A DNA stretch of 64,000 bases from Oceanospirillaceae bacterium (GTDB taxonomy: Bacteria > Pseudomonadota > Gammaproteobacteria > Pseudomonadales > Balneatricaceae), in assembly GCA_013215375.1 (NCBI GenBank), contig JABSRB010000029.1, positions 1 through 64,000 on the forward strand, given 5' to 3'. The notes below the pieces were generated by a model, which did not search any database, had not been told where the DNA came from, and was given only the letters and a program-made list of their open reading frames with translations. A program made the translations under genes and the position numbers. Shown piece by piece: positions 36,913 through 45,852 of this stretch (positions are counted from its first letter, which is position 1; every line of letters starts with the position of its first letter).

Positions 36913-37650
36913 TCAATTTCCGCACAAATATTTGCAAATAATTTCCTCCAATACGCCTTGCTTTTCAAACTTTTCAATACTGCGATTTATCTGCTTCAAT
37001 AAATCTTGATGCTGGCGATGCAAGCGAATACTAATAGGATTACTGGCGTAGGGCAGTGATATTTTATAGCTCATTGATTGATAAGTCTGATAGTGAAGAG
37101 CAGTCGCCTCACGCATCAAACCCACCTCACTCCACCCTCTATCCACGCGCACAGCAATTTGTAACGGTGAGGCATAATCTTCACGCACAATATAATCAGG
37201 TGCACTCGCCCCCCGTACCACTGCTACTTTTCTATTTTTTAAATCCTTGAGAATAAAGGCGGGAAATCGCAACTTTGGATTAAACACTACCACTTCATTA
37301 GCGAAACCAAAGGGCCTACTGAACACAGAGAGCTGCTGCATTGCCTGAGACTCTTCAGCGCTAGCCGATACTCCAATCTCCAGATCAATTTCGCCACCCA
37401 AAAAATGTCGATTCAGCCGCGCCTGCGACAGTGGCACAAATTTAAGCTGCAGCTTTAAGTCACCGGCAATAGCTCTTAGAGTATCTGCATAAATTCCAGT
37501 CACAGCACCTGCGTTATCTATCCACAAAAACGGCACTTGACCTGGCACCGGCATACCCACTCGCAAGCCAGACGCCATCAATGGCGAAAAAGAACATACG
37601 GCACACAACAGAGATAACCCTTTTATAAACACTACTAACGCCTTATTCAT
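36913..37650 (-). CDS. Amino-acid-type periplasmic solute-binding protein (SBP_bac_3)
   Basis: A 245-residue exported protein. The signal peptide (about 1-26) ends near LMASG. The mature part starts LRVGMPVPGQVPF, then GAVTGIYADTLRAIAGDLKLQLKFVPL (a family-typical first lobe), GEIDLEIG, and a C-terminal IRLHRQHQDLLKQINRSIEKF. Similar stand-alone proteins are common beside sensors. No ABC permease is adjacent, and the ligand is unknown. It is divergent from the large AraC-type gene across about 170 bases, so the two may share control. Confidence 0.8.
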   Translation of the reverse strand: MNKALVVFIKGLSLLCAVCSFSPLMASGLRVGMPVPGQVPFLWIDNAGAVTGIYADTLRAIAGDLKLQLKFVPLSQARLNRHFLGGEIDLEIGVSASAEESQAMQQLSVFSRPFGFANEVVVFNPKLRFPAFILKDLKNRKVAVVRGASAPDYIVREDYASPLQIAVRVDRGWSEVGLMREATALHYQTYQSMSYKISLPYASNPISIRLHRQHQDLLKQINRSIEKFEKQGVLEEIICKYLCGN

Positions 37651-37733
37651 CCATTACTACCTGCTTATCCTTGATCAATATAAAAATTATAACACCTCCC
37701 GCCTCGCACATTAATCGTCTCAGCGAAGACACA

Positions 37734-37764
37734 TTAACAGCCCCACCTTTGGCACGATTATAAT
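37734..37764 (+). promoter_or_regulatory. Candidate promoter for the AraC-fusion gene
   Basis: A perfect TATAAT lies at 37759-37764 with TTAACA 19 bases upstream (37734-37739). The spacer is longer than ideal, which would suit an activated promoter. The ATG at 37825 is 60 bases downstream. Confidence 0.4.
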
Positions 37765-37824
37765 GCTATTTAAAACCAAAAATACTAAGATGTAAGTCTT
37801 AAATTGACCAGCGCACCTCCTACT

Positions 37825-40800
37825 ATGCCAAACACTAGCGATTCAACGCCAAGCTTTAACCTAAAACTGACCCATGCACTGCTACAACTCGTGCAACATC
37901 AAGGAGTTAGCATAGCTACTGCGCTTAGTCAAAGCAACATCAAACAAGCATTAATTGACATCCCCGGTCAGCGCTACCCCACAGAGGAGTTTGCAGCACT
38001 ACTCTCGTATTTAATCAGCCATACTGATAATCCAAAACTAGCCATCGCAGCCGCTGAAGCCACCCAACCTAGAACGCTTGGCTCTCTTGGTTTCATAATG
38101 ACTACAGCGAACACCCTTCAAGATGCCTATCAAATGCTAGGGGATTATTTTTCGCTAATTTATGAAGGTATAAGCCTGGAGATCACCTACCACCAACAAG
38201 AGTGTATTCTAAATTTAGAGTTTAGCGACAACAACCCACATGTCATTGAATTTTTTATCGCCTGCCTACTTAACTGGCCACGCTGGCTAACAGGCAGAGC
38301 AATTCCTGCACAGTGTATAAATTTTAACTTTAACGGCGATGCAAATTTACCTCACTACCGCCAATTAGCAACACAAGTAAACTTCTCGCAAAGCCAAAAC
38401 CAACTGATCATAAACAGCCAATATATGAGCCTAGCCTGCCAGGAAGGCAATCCAGAAATGCATCAACTGCACTGTGATTACGCGGACTCACTACAACTTA
38501 AAAGTTCACACAAACAGGCTATTATCGCTCAGACAAAACACCAAATCCGGCTATTAATCCAACAGCCAAGCACCACTGGCACAATCGCTATACGTCGCGA
38601 GCAAGTAGCCGAAAAATTAAACATGAGCCTGCGCACCTTCCAGAGAAAACTCAGCGCACTGGACACCAGCTTTCAACAAATTCACGATACCGTTCGACGA
38701 GAAACCTGCATTCAACTAATATCCCAACCGCAATTAAATTTTGGCCAAATAGCTTATAAACTTGGCTTTTCTAACCTCTCAGCCTTTCAGAAAGCCTTTA
38801 AACGTTGGATGGATATATCCCCCAGCCAATACCGCAATAACTTAATACCTCAAGATATATCGACCACCGTCACAACACCCAAACCTATCAATCAATTTTG
38901 GCACTCAACACTCACCAACGAAGAGCTTAACCGCGCTATTGCCAATAAATTTTCCAGTCTGAGCCACTTCACTCAACAGCTGCTTGCACTGTGCGCACTG
39001 AGCCAACAGATTAGCCATCAAGCACTCTCGATAGAGACACTTGCCAGCATTAGCGGCAATACCGTCGCGAGATTAAGCATCTATTTATGGCCGGCACAGC
39101 AACAGCAATTAATCGACTCCATCGACCAGCGCGATAGCAGTTTAATATCCATACAATTCACCCCGCTTGAAGCCATTCCAGAAATATCCAACACTTTAAA
39201 CCCACTGCAACGCACTGAGCTGCATTTCTCCATCGCCCGCCACTACCAATCACAAAGCAAGCATCTACTTGCCATAAAACATTACCTACTTTGTGCTATT
39301 GAAAAACTGGAGCACAGCCAACTAGCTACTCTCTATCACTACTGCAAACACATACTCAACATGGGCTCTAAGATAAATGAGGCCTCTTTACTCAACAGCC
39401 TTTTTACCTTGACGATCAGTTGCAAAATAACCCTGGATGACGATACACAAGCGCTCAACGACCTCTATCTCGCCCAACTAGACAACTGGATAAAACTCTC
39501 CTTTTTCGATGCTGCACACCTACAAATCGGCAAGCTAAACAATATTGAACTCACCAACAATCAAAAAGTCGACCTAGCCGTGATAGCAACTAGGCTGCTA
39601 ATTGAGATGAATCAAAATGAGCAAGCACAAGTACTGTTACTCAAAACAGCACAGCAGAACTGCCAAATCGATAGTTTAGACTCACCTCAGAGTCAAATAT
39701 TACTCAATATTGCCAACGAGTTAGAACAGACTAGCGCACTGACCAAAAACGACAGTAAAAACATTTTAAAACCCGAGAGCAACCAAAAGCTAACAGATCT
39801 GGAAAAAAACAAACGCAGGATCCTGCAGAGCTTAATTAATACCTATTTACACGCACAGCAACCAATTAAAGCCGCCGGCGCCATCGCCTATATGTTCAAG
39901 CTATGCCTAAACCAGGTTGATGACTATTACGCCGCCTTTGCCAGCGCGCATTTTTCATGGGTATGCTGCTGGTTCAGTGGCGATATCAACACTGCAAAAA
40001 TTTGCGCACAACGCGCTATCGCCCTCGCTACAAGACATAGTTTATTACACCGACAAGTGTGCGACATGATACTGCAACACAAATTTTACCATTGGATACG
40101 CCCTCTAGGCACCACCTACAGCGCTGACAATAATCTATCACCACCACCACCGCCAACCACTAATTCTAAAGCCTCAATTAACCCCTATAGCCTGCCCCAC
40201 TATCTAGATTTATGCTCTGGCACTTCCTTAAGTCATATTGTAAAACGCTGCCAAAACGAACTAGACAAAGCCCCTGCCGTATCTTTGCGACACCCACACA
40301 AACACATAAAATACGTATTAACCTGCAGTCAAGATCTTATGACTGGAGCTATAACCCAGGCATCAAACCCTCCCCAGCTTGAATACATAGATAGCCACAA
40401 TGCCTTTTGCCAACTATTCAGCCATTTCTATAACTTTGACGTAAAGCAATGGGGGAATATTCAGCATTGGGATGCCCGCATTGAAAGCGAAATGATCAGT
40501 GAGTACCTAGTCACAGAGGCCTTTTTTATCTGTACCTTGATGCGCTTACACGCTTTAGAGCAGACCAGCAGTGATGACAAACTAATGTTAGAGCGCCCTA
40601 GATTTCAAAGCCAAATATCACGGTTAGAGTTTTGGTCGCAACTGTGCCCTGAAAACTTCAAAGCACAATTTCAAATAGCCTACGGCGCTTACTTGTTAAT
40701 TTTCTTTGGTACTCAAACGGCAGCTCGTCACTTTGAAAGCATTTATAGCGATATAGAAAATAGCGCTCACCCCCAACATAAAATACTGTACTATCATTAC

Positions 40801-40908
40801 TATGCAAAAGTTTTACGGACACAATCTTCAGCTTTGTACGCACTGTGTGAAGAGAAAAAACAGCGTTTAATCAAACAGTGGAGTAATCCTGAAAGCACTA
40901 CTGACTAG
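37825..40908 (+). CDS. Giant AraC family regulator fused to a long helical (TPR/STAND-like) C-terminus
   Basis: About 1027 residues, three times the usual AraC length. Residues about 10-210 look like the Arabinose_bd/OruR-type sensor domain (ALLSYLISHTDNPKLAIAAAE, TLGSLGFIMTTANTLQDAY). Residues about 240-340 are the AraC DNA-binding domain with both helix-turn-helix units (VAEKLNMSLRTFQRKL; IAYKLGFSNLSAFQKAFKRW, SPSQYR). The remaining 690 residues are helical: a LLALCALSQQISHQALSIET-like segment and ARHYQSQSKHLLAIKHYL resemble the winged/TPR part found after the ATPase in STAND regulators, but no Walker A or B is present. ATG 37825 is chosen over TTG 37804; neither has a clear ribosome site. 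Confidence 0.8.
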   Translation: MPNTSDSTPSFNLKLTHALLQLVQHQGVSIATALSQSNIKQALIDIPGQRYPTEEFAALLSYLISHTDNPKLAIAAAEATQPRTLGSLGFIMTTANTLQDAYQMLGDYFSLIYEGISLEITYHQQECILNLEFSDNNPHVIEFFIACLLNWPRWLTGRAIPAQCINFNFNGDANLPHYRQLATQVNFSQSQNQLIINSQYMSLACQEGNPEMHQLHCDYADSLQLKSSHKQAIIAQTKHQIRLLIQQPSTTGTIAIRREQVAEKLNMSLRTFQRKLSALDTSFQQIHDTVRRETCIQLISQPQLNFGQIAYKLGFSNLSAFQKAFKRWMDISPSQYRNNLIPQDISTTVTTPKPINQFWHSTLTNEELNRAIANKFSSLSHFTQQLLALCALSQQISHQALSIETLASISGNTVARLSIYLWPAQQQQLIDSIDQRDSSLISIQFTPLEAIPEISNTLNPLQRTELHFSIARHYQSQSKHLLAIKHYLLCAIEKLEHSQLATLYHYCKHILNMGSKINEASLLNSLFTLTISCKITLDDDTQALNDLYLAQLDNWIKLSFFDAAHLQIGKLNNIELTNNQKVDLAVIATRLLIEMNQNEQAQVLLLKTAQQNCQIDSLDSPQSQILLNIANELEQTSALTKNDSKNILKPESNQKLTDLEKNKRRILQSLINTYLHAQQPIKAAGAIAYMFKLCLNQVDDYYAAFASAHFSWVCCWFSGDINTAKICAQRAIALATRHSLLHRQVCDMILQHKFYHWIRPLGTTYSADNNLSPPPPPTTNSKASINPYSLPHYLDLCSGTSLSHIVKRCQNELDKAPAVSLRHPHKHIKYVLTCSQDLMTGAITQASNPPQLEYIDSHNAFCQLFSHFYNFDVKQWGNIQHWDARIESEMISEYLVTEAFFICTLMRLHALEQTSSDDKLMLERPRFQSQISRLEFWSQLCPENFKAQFQIAYGAYLLIFFGTQTAARHFESIYSDIENSAHPQHKILYYHYYAKVLRTQSSALYALCEEKKQRLIKQWSNPESTTD

Positions 40909-40970
40909 CCCGATACACTGTTTGAAATTATTATAAATTACAGTCTAAACAAGCCGAATATGAGCAAACT

Positions 40971-42098
40971 ATGAGCACAACCCCCTGGAAGGTATTAGTT
41001 GTCGACGACGATGAAGGCATCCACAGCATCACTCGTATGGTGTTTAGAGGCTACGAATTTGAAAACAGACCCATTACACTAATCAACGCCTCCAGTAGCA
41101 TTCAAGCTAAACAGATACTTGCAGAGCAACCGGATATTGCCGTTACTTTGCTAGACGTGGTTATGGAAACAGACAATGCGGGATTACACTTGGTTGATCA
41201 TATCCGTAAAGAGTTAAAAAACCGCGATATCAGGATCATTTTACGCACCGGTCATCCAGGGTTTGCCCCCGAAACGGAAGTTATCATTGATTACGATATT
41301 AACGATTATTTAAGTAAAGCTGAATTATCCGCCTCCAGACTACTGACCTCTGTGGTGGTAGCACTGCGCTCTTACGCAGACATACAAAACGCCAAAACCT
41401 CTCTCAACAATAGTCTGCCTAGCCACAACAGCGCCACTGAGACATCAGCTCAACAATCACTGCTCGATGGATACTCGCGACACTTAGACCAAAAAATCCA
41501 ACCTTTATTGACAACGGTAGAAAAACTGCAGCACTTTAGTCACAAACCAATGGTAGAAGACTTGATAGCTCAACTACAAAACCACTGCGCTCACTTATTC
41601 CAAACCAATCAATTATTACAACCAACCTCTGCCAACAACACTAGCAGCACAGATATTAGCGATGCGATCAATCAACTAGTGCGTAATTATCTGCTACAAA
41701 CTAGAGCGCTAAACTGGATAATTGACTACGATATCAGCACGCAACTCGACCCACGAATCAACCTAGATCCTCTCTGGTTTAACGCTTTATTAATTACTTT
41801 ATTTGAAATAGCCATCTGCCGATCAAACACACTGCTAGGCACAGAGCTATTCATTAATATCGCGCCCAGCGGCAACGACCTCTCTATTCTTAACATAAGC
41901 ATCAAGGGAAAATTAGCAACGCCTAATACAGTGACGCCTTGGCAAGAGATTTTATTAAACAAACTCTGCGAGCTATCCAAGTTTTATAAGGGAAAGATAC
42001 AAGGTCTACCTAGTCAGGCACACAACGCGACAGAAAACACGATAGGGAATAAAGGCCAAGTATTAATAAGCTATTCATTTAATATACCGGCTGCCTAA
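40971..42098 (+). CDS. Response regulator with degenerate ATPase-like C-terminus
   Basis: A 375-residue protein starting 62 bases after the AraC fusion. The receiver domain (about 1-135) is intact: VVDDDEG acidic pocket, phosphoacceptor Asp in VTLLDVVMETD, Thr in LRTGHPG and the DYDINDYLSKAEL segment typical of receivers paired with DUF3369 proteins. The middle is a helical linker (about 160-215). The C-terminus (about 230-375) has the strand-helix order of a histidine-kinase ATPase domain, but lacks recognisable N, G1 or G2 boxes. It may be a non-catalytic dimer or docking domain. Probably co-transcribed with the AraC fusion. Confidence 0.78.
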   Translation: MSTTPWKVLVVDDDEGIHSITRMVFRGYEFENRPITLINASSSIQAKQILAEQPDIAVTLLDVVMETDNAGLHLVDHIRKELKNRDIRIILRTGHPGFAPETEVIIDYDINDYLSKAELSASRLLTSVVVALRSYADIQNAKTSLNNSLPSHNSATETSAQQSLLDGYSRHLDQKIQPLLTTVEKLQHFSHKPMVEDLIAQLQNHCAHLFQTNQLLQPTSANNTSSTDISDAINQLVRNYLLQTRALNWIIDYDISTQLDPRINLDPLWFNALLITLFEIAICRSNTLLGTELFINIAPSGNDLSILNISIKGKLATPNTVTPWQEILLNKLCELSKFYKGKIQGLPSQAHNATENTIGNKGQVLISYSFNIPAA

Positions 42099-42170
42099 AA
42101 GGTATTTAAAACAATTGATTAAACCTAATCTTATTTATACTGCGGTGATCGACATAGATAGGAAAGAAAA

Positions 42171-42188
42171 CTGATAACGATTTATCAG
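42171..42188 (+). terminator. Hairpin after the response regulator gene
   Basis: CTGATAA (42171-42177) pairs with TTATCAG (42182-42188) around CGAT, followed by CCTTCCTTT. It lies 73 bases after the stop codon and just before the AGCTGTG array. A weak terminator candidate. Confidence 0.45.
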
Positions 42189-42197
42189 CCTTCCTTT

Positions 42198-42242
42198 AGC
42201 TGTGAGCTGTGAGCTGTGAGCTGTGAGCTGTGAGCTGTGAGC
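42198..42242. repeat. Heptamer tandem array, unit AGCTGTG
   Basis: Six perfect AGCTGTG units from 42198 to 42239 and a partial AGC. It is followed by A/T-rich sequence and TAGCTTCTAAC, a relic-like version of the array at 5107. The CTCTGTG palindrome copy D begins 79 bases later. The 324-base spacer between the response regulator and uspA consists mainly of these repeats. Confidence 0.93.
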
Positions 42243-42320
42243 AAAAAAATTTTGCCTCTAGCTTCTAACTCCGTCAACAGCTTTATTTATGCTTTTAACT
42301 TAATCATTTAATATAGCTTC

Positions 42321-42398
42321 GTGATCTCTGTGGTAAAAAATCATTTAAAGACTATTTACCACAGAGGTCACAGAGACGCTTCGCTACACAGAGAAAAC
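42321..42398. repeat. Dispersed CTCTGTG palindromic element, copy D
   Basis: CTCTGTGGTAAA (42326-42337) faces a perfect TTTACCACAGAG (42355-42366), followed by GTCACAGAGACGCTTCGCTA and CACAGAGAAAA. Downstream (42409-42428) lies AGCTTTTAGCTTCTAAC, two units of the heptamer seen at 5107. This copy has the cleanest 12-bp central arms. Confidence 0.8.
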
Positions 42399-42422
42399 CT
42401 GAGATATTTTAGCTTTTAGCTT

Positions 42423-42854
42423 CTAACTTTTTAAAACAAACACCGAACAATATGCACGCTCAACCACTCTCGCCGATACCGAACCCAACAAGAACTCGTT
42501 AATTTTGCTGCGCTGATGCGCTCGCATCACTACCAGATCCATGCCATTGTTACGTACATAGCGATTAATTTCCTCAGGTGCCGATCCCTCGAACACTTTT
42601 AACACTGGCTTAATCTGCTCGTCTACATGCTCATGCGCAAAATCCATTAATGCTTGAGCGACCAGCTTAAGCGCTGCCTTATGATCCTTCGCATTAAAGA
42701 AAGAAGAAACTATTGAGTTATTATAGCCAGGCACCACAGTAATCATGTGCAATTCACAACCACTGTCCCTCACTTCACGTAAAGCTATCTTTAAGGGATT
42801 CAAACAGAACTCAGCATCCTGCAAATCCACAGGGACTAATACTTTCTTAAACAT
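42423..42854 (-). CDS. Universal stress protein (UspA family)
   Basis: A 143-residue Usp-fold protein. It starts FKKVLVPVDLQD, has the ELHMITVVPG strand, a variable middle and the C-terminal nucleotide-loop region DLVVMRAHQRSKINEFLLGSVSARVVERAYCSVFVLK, which contains the G-(2)-G-(9)-G-S/T-like phosphate loop in a modified form. The ATG at 42852-42854 lies six bases after AAAGGAG. It follows the TRAP permease by 105 bases on the same strand. TRAP-TAXI operons often carry a usp gene (the TeaD arrangement in ectoine uptake), where it modulates transport in an ATP-dependent way. Confidence 0.9.
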   Translation of the reverse strand: MFKKVLVPVDLQDAEFCLNPLKIALREVRDSGCELHMITVVPGYNNSIVSSFFNAKDHKAALKLVAQALMDFAHEHVDEQIKPVLKVFEGSAPEEINRYVRNNGMDLVVMRAHQRSKINEFLLGSVSARVVERAYCSVFVLKS

Positions 42855-42959
42855 CACCAACTCCTTTAAAAGAGCTTGGGCCGCCCTGACTTTAACAGCC
42901 AGCCTAAACAGCCCTTACCCTACTAGATGATTAACAAAATCGAAATTACCTAAACCTGA

Positions 42960-45584
42960 TCAAGCGTTTCCAGCTGCTGCAGCATTAAGCGCATCTTCGC
43001 CTTTATCGCTACCTAATTTATTTCTACGTCGCTGAATAACAATAATGAGACCAAGCACTAAGAATGCGGGAATATACATCAGCTCTTTAGGCAGATGATC
43101 CACAGGTACCCAGATCTTCAATATCTGCTGATCAAAATCGAGACCCGCTGCCTGTGCGACACTGTCATAGCCAACATCATCAACAATGTAGTTTCCAGAT
43201 TCATCTTTAATAATGGTTAAACCGCTACTTTCGAGTTTTTCCATCCCCGTAGATCCTTCACCGACCGGCAATATAATAACGAACTCTCGCTCACTGCCCG
43301 CTTCATTTTCGCCAATGATAGTCATACGCATATCTAGTCCGACAGGCGTATCTTTTAACTGCTCTATCTGAGCAGGCCCCACCATATCGTAACGCGGCGA
43401 TACCATATCCATCCAAAATCCAGGTCTAAACAAGGTAAAGGCGATCAGTAATAACAGTACAGATTCGTACCAGCGACTGCGTGCAAAGAAATACCCTTGC
43501 GTAGATGCCGCGAAAACTAAGATGGCAATCGTTGCCATAATAAAGACGAAGATTCCCTGCACCCAAGTGACATCAATCAACAGTAAATCGGTGTTGAAAA
43601 TAAACAAGAAAGGGAGCGCAGCCGTTCTCAAGCAATAGAAAAATGCCACAAAACCGGTCTTTATTGGATCGCCACCAGAGACAGCTGCCGCTGCAAAGGA
43701 AGCCAATCCTACAGGGGGCGTAACATCCGCCATGATGCCGAAGTAAAAGACAAATAAGTGCACTGCAATTAAAGGCACTATCAAGCCATTTTGTTGCCCA
43801 AGCTCCACGATTACAGGTGCGAGCAAAGACGAAACCACGATGTAGTTTGCCGTCGTCGGCAAGCCCATTCCCAGAATCAAACTCAACACAGCCGTCAACA
43901 TCAACATCAACAATACATTGCCCATCGACATAATTTCGACCAGCTCAGCCAACACCAGACCAACACCCGTTAGAGAAACCGCACCGACAATAATACCCGC
44001 CGCCGCTGTTGCAATACCGATACCAATCATGTTGCGTGCGCCAGAAATCAAGCCCTCGATCAACTCATCGTAGCCTTGCTTAAGCTTCTCTTTGACATCG
44101 CTGCCCTTTCTGAAGAAAGCAAACAACGGACGCTGGGTAAGCAAGATAACGATCATCAATGCTGTCGCCCAAAAAGCGGATAGCGCTGGACTTAACCGTT
44201 CAACCATCAAACACCAGACCAACACCACTACCGGTAAAATATAGTGCAATCCCGATTTTACTGTAGGGCCCAATTCAGGTAACTCAACGATTTTTGCATT
44301 CGGATCATCAATTTCTAAATCCGGATACGCAGAGCAACTTTTAGCAAGCCACACATACACGCCAGCCAGTAGCAAACCTACTATCCAGCTAGAACCAGCT
44401 CCAGCGATAGGCTTTAACCAGCCTAGACCGTAGTACACGGCAAAACCTACGGCTGCAATAGCGCCAAAACCCGCCAGAAACCTAAAGACAAAAACGAGTA
44501 GTGGACTCGGCTCACTACGACGCGGTAAACCTTTAAGGTCCGCCTTCATCGCCTCTAAATGTACGATGTAAACAAGGGCAATATAGGAGATTATCGCGGG
44601 AACAAAGGCATGTGTTACCACATCAAAATACGCCATATCCAATGAAGTCGCCATCAAGAAGGCAGCAGCTCCCATTACTGGCGGCATAAGCTGACCGTTT
44701 ACAGAGGATGCCACTTCAACAGCACCTGCTTTCTCCGCTGAGAAACCAACACGTTTCATCATCGGAATAGTAAAGGTACCCGTGGTAACCACGTTAGCAA
44801 TAGATGATCCAGATATTAAGCCGGTCATTGCTGATGCAACTACCGCCGCTTTAGCGGGCCCACCTCTTAGATGCCCCAAACTTGCAAAGGCTATTTTTAT
44901 GAAATAGTTGCCAGCACCTGCTTTGTCTAACAAAGCACCAAACAATACAAACAAAAAGACAAATTGGGTGGAGACACCGAGCGGCACCCCAAACACACCA
45001 TCTGTCGACAACCACTGGTTGTCTGCGACCGCACCAAAGGACGCACCTTTCCAGGCCAATATGCCCGGCATGCTTTGACCACCAAAACAATAGAGCAAAA
45101 ATACTCCTGCCACTACCGCTAAAGGAGCACCTAAAGCACGCACAGTTGCCAGCAGTAACAAAATTATTCCGATACAGGCAATGGCTATATCGACCGAGTT
45201 AGGATTGCCGGGTCGAGAGGAAATAGAATCATAAAAAACATACAGGTATGCAGATGAACCGGCAGCCACAATCGCCAGTATCCAGTCCATTGCAGGCACA
45301 TAATGGCGCGGTGATTTTTTACCTGCGGGGAATGCAGTGAAAGCTAAAAAAATGGCGAAAGCCAAGTGAATTGATCTGGTTTCTGTACTATTAAAAACAC
45401 CTACCCCAATTATATAGGGCAATGGTGATGCGATCCAGATTTGGAATAGCGCCCAAACTAAGGCGACTCCTGCTAAAAACTTACCTACTGGACCGGTAGG
45501 GTTTCGACCACCCGTATCCGCAGTGGCAACTAACGCTTCTAATTCAGCATTACTGGCTTGTTGCTTTTGAGTTGATTCACTCAT
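42960..45584 (-). CDS. TRAP transporter permease, fused 4TM/12TM (TAXI type)
   Basis: An 874-residue membrane protein joining the small (DctQ-like) and large (DctM-like) TRAP subunits. Helices of the small part occupy about 30-180; the large part shows GALLDKAGAGNYFIKIAFAS, GSSIANVVTTGTFTIPMMKR, VNGQLMPPVMGAAAFLMA, and the GMGLPTTANYIV and VTPPVGLASFAAAA repeats. The last 190 residues hold a DUF3394-type soluble region (about 715-845) and a final helix. It takes up a carboxylate-type solute using an ion gradient. GAGGA precedes the ATG. It lies 268 bases after the binding-protein gene. Confidence 0.94.
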   Translation of the reverse strand: MSESTQKQQASNAELEALVATADTGGRNPTGPVGKFLAGVALVWALFQIWIASPLPYIIGVGVFNSTETRSIHLAFAIFLAFTAFPAGKKSPRHYVPAMDWILAIVAAGSSAYLYVFYDSISSRPGNPNSVDIAIACIGIILLLLATVRALGAPLAVVAGVFLLYCFGGQSMPGILAWKGASFGAVADNQWLSTDGVFGVPLGVSTQFVFLFVLFGALLDKAGAGNYFIKIAFASLGHLRGGPAKAAVVASAMTGLISGSSIANVVTTGTFTIPMMKRVGFSAEKAGAVEVASSVNGQLMPPVMGAAAFLMATSLDMAYFDVVTHAFVPAIISYIALVYIVHLEAMKADLKGLPRRSEPSPLLVFVFRFLAGFGAIAAVGFAVYYGLGWLKPIAGAGSSWIVGLLLAGVYVWLAKSCSAYPDLEIDDPNAKIVELPELGPTVKSGLHYILPVVVLVWCLMVERLSPALSAFWATALMIVILLTQRPLFAFFRKGSDVKEKLKQGYDELIEGLISGARNMIGIGIATAAAGIIVGAVSLTGVGLVLAELVEIMSMGNVLLMLMLTAVLSLILGMGLPTTANYIVVSSLLAPVIVELGQQNGLIVPLIAVHLFVFYFGIMADVTPPVGLASFAAAAVSGGDPIKTGFVAFFYCLRTAALPFLFIFNTDLLLIDVTWVQGIFVFIMATIAILVFAASTQGYFFARSRWYESVLLLLIAFTLFRPGFWMDMVSPRYDMVGPAQIEQLKDTPVGLDMRMTIIGENEAGSEREFVIILPVGEGSTGMEKLESSGLTIIKDESGNYIVDDVGYDSVAQAAGLDFDQQILKIWVPVDHLPKELMYIPAFLVLGLIIVIQRRRNKLGSDKGEDALNAAAAGNA

Positions 45585-45811
45585 GAAAGATCCTCAATTA
45601 TGAAGAATGCGGACAGATCCAACACGCCTTTTTGACGGGAACAGATACACGCATATAAATTTATTGGCTCGACGCTATTAAATTTTCCGCTTTAACATGA
45701 CATCAAGTGTCCATGTCGCTGTTTTATCCACAGCAGCTATATTATTTTTATTACTATTTAATAATCGTTTTTGTTACTTGTTATAACTGCGTGGCAGATA
45801 CAACTTTTTTA

Positions 45812-45840
45812 AAACAAAAAAGCGGCATTGCTGCCGCTTA
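45812..45840 (-). terminator. Terminator between TAXI binding protein and permease genes
   Basis: On the minus strand AAGCGGCA and TGCCGCTT form an 8-bp stem with a 4-base centre, followed by TTTTTGTTTT. It begins 13 bases after the binding-protein stop codon. It should stop most transcripts and leave partial read-through to the permease, a common way of making more binding protein than permease. Confidence 0.8.
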
Positions 45841-45852
45841 ACAGTGCAGAGT

